Assembly: GCF_014192225.1 (NCBI RefSeq) | Contig: NZ_JACHXS010000003.1 | Span: 62,001 to 126,000, forward strand | Reading direction: 5' to 3' | Origin: Pseudoduganella umbonata | GTDB taxonomy: Bacteria; Pseudomonadota; Gammaproteobacteria; Burkholderiales; Burkholderiaceae_D | Length of the DNA stretch: 64,000 nt | Shown here: positions 61,888-64,000 of the stretch, in pieces | Layout: every line of letters begins with the position of its first letter | How positions within the stretch are numbered: the first letter of the stretch is position 1 | Made by a program: the position numbers and the translations under genes | Notes under the pieces: generated by a model | Databases searched by the model: none | What the model was told of the DNA's origin: nothing | The model's input: only the letters and a program-made list of their open reading frames with translations

Positions 61888-62664
61888 TTACTTGACTTCC
61901 TGCAGCCAGCGCAGGCCTTCGCGGGTGTCGCCGGCCGGCTTGTATTCGCAGCCGATCCAGCCGTCATAGCCGATCCTGTCGATGTGGCGGAACAGCCAGC
62001 CGTAGTTGATCTCGCCGGTGCCCGGTTCGTTGCGGCCCGGGTTGTCGGCGACCTGGATGTGGCCGATGCGGCCCAGGTGGCGCGACAGCGTGGCGCCCAG
62101 CTCGCCTTCGGTGCGCTGCGCGTGGTACACGTCGTACTGCACGAACAGGTTGTCGGAGCCCACGTCGTCCAGGATGCGCAGCGCCTGTTCCGTGCGGCTC
62201 AGGTAGAAGCCGGGAATGTCGTACGTGTTGATCGGTTCGATCAGCAGCCGGATCCCCGCTTCCTTGAGCTTCGCCGCGGCGTAGGCCAGGTTGTCGACGA
62301 CCGTCTGGCGCAACACATCCTCGGGAACGCCGGCCGGCGCGATGCCGACCAGGCAGTTCACGGTGCGGCAGCGCAGCGCGGTGGCGTATTCGATCGCACG
62401 GTCCACGCCGGCGCGGAATTCCTCCACGCGATCGGGATGGCAGGCGATGCCGCGCTCGCCCTTCTCCCAGTTCCCGGCGGGCAGGTTGTGCAATACCTGC
62501 GTCAGGCCCTGCTGCTCCAGCTGCGCCGCCAGTTCTTCCTTGGCGAACGGATACGGGAACAGGTATTCGACACCCTTGAAGCCCGCGTCGGCGGCGGCCT
62601 TGAAGCGTTCCAGGAACGGCAGCTCGTTGAAGAGCATGGTCAGGTTGGCTGCGAATCTTGGCAT
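61888..62664 (-). CDS. hyi: Hydroxypyruvate isomerase
   Basis: A 258-residue TIM-barrel enzyme that interconverts tartronate semialdehyde and hydroxypyruvate. PRFAANLTMLFNELPFLERFKAAADAGFKGVEYLFPY at the N-terminus, LVGIAPAGVP, LLIEPINTYDIPGFYLSRTEQAL with the metal/catalytic Glu, and VQYDVYHAQRTEGEL are typical. NPGRNEPGTGEINYGWLF with the second Glu completes the site. It lies between gcl (47 nt) and glxR in the glyoxylate operon. Confidence 0.95.
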   Translation of the reverse strand: MPRFAANLTMLFNELPFLERFKAAADAGFKGVEYLFPYPFAKEELAAQLEQQGLTQVLHNLPAGNWEKGERGIACHPDRVEEFRAGVDRAIEYATALRCRTVNCLVGIAPAGVPEDVLRQTVVDNLAYAAAKLKEAGIRLLIEPINTYDIPGFYLSRTEQALRILDDVGSDNLFVQYDVYHAQRTEGELGATLSRHLGRIGHIQVADNPGRNEPGTGEINYGWLFRHIDRIGYDGWIGCEYKPAGDTREGLRWLQEVK

Positions 62665-62711
62665 GGTGGTTCTCCTTGTTGGCTCGTGCAGTGCTGATTG
62701 CTTGTTGCTGA

Positions 62712-64000
<1,289 letters not shown>

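Overview
The window is high-GC, gene-dense DNA from a Gram-negative betaproteobacterium, most likely Oxalobacteraceae (Massilia/Duganella-like). The evidence is two proteins ending in PEP-CTERM sorting signals, a DUF4148 protein, a GcvA/DmlR-rich set of LysR regulators, a betaproteobacterial Porin_4-type porin, a gcl-hyi-glxR-ttuD-pyk operon and a very uniform GGAGACA-type ribosome binding site. No rRNA, tRNA, CRISPR array, transposase or phage gene was recognised. The assignment to family level is inference from gene content; no search was run.

Layout. 1-3.3 kb: a leftward efflux operon (small protein, DHA2 permease, membrane-fusion protein, TetR) behind a TetR-like palindrome. 3.5-6.9 kb: glutarate/glutaryl-CoA catabolism (gcdG, gcdH, divergent LysR). 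6.9-13.3 kb: tartrate/D-malate module (LysR, dehydrogenase, DctA, glycerate 2-kinase, and a pyruvate kinase broken by one in-frame amber codon). 13.3-19.3 kb: DUF4148 and PEP-CTERM proteins, an MFS carrier with LysR, a CPBP protease, repeats, and two copies of a small-RNA-like element. 19.5-35.4 kb: glycan use (GPH symporter plus intracellular GH43; secreted GH2; secreted GH43) interleaved with a PEP-CTERM beta-helix protein, an SDR with LysR, and a chemotaxis pair (soluble double-PAS receptor plus triple-CheW protein). 35.5-41.7 kb: an unassigned catabolic cluster (SDR, LysR, split transketolase, ACS-family MFS, porin). 41.7-45.2 kb: a large heparinase II/III-like lyase of visibly lower GC. 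45.2-53.6 kb: purine degradation (NCS2 permease, PuuD, UraH, GntR, PuuE, a UraD-allantoate amidohydrolase fusion, an M20 hydrolase). 53.9-58.1 kb: small housekeeping and unknown genes. 58.2-64 kb: the glyoxylate operon pyk-ttuD-glxR-hyi-gcl, cut by the right edge.

How the parts fit: urate is oxidised by PuuD, processed by UraH/UraD to allantoin, opened by PuuE and hydrolysed by the amidohydrolase. That route leads towards glyoxylate, which the gcl operon converts through tartronate semialdehyde and glycerate to 2-phosphoglycerate and pyruvate. The tartrate module enters the same lower route with its own ttuD-pyk pair. The intact pyk of the gcl operon could therefore cover for the interrupted one.

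The most interesting non-coding signals are: (1) a duplicated element near 15.1 and 19.2 kb that reads on the minus strand as an sRNA with an exposed CUGUCUCCUCC segment and a rho-independent terminator. That segment is complementary to the GGAGACA ribosome binding sites in front of many catabolic genes here; (2) four intergenic clusters of GTGTCGGACACCGG repeats, head-to-head around a variable loop, mostly with a 21-bp period; and (3) several short-period tandem repeats in leaders.
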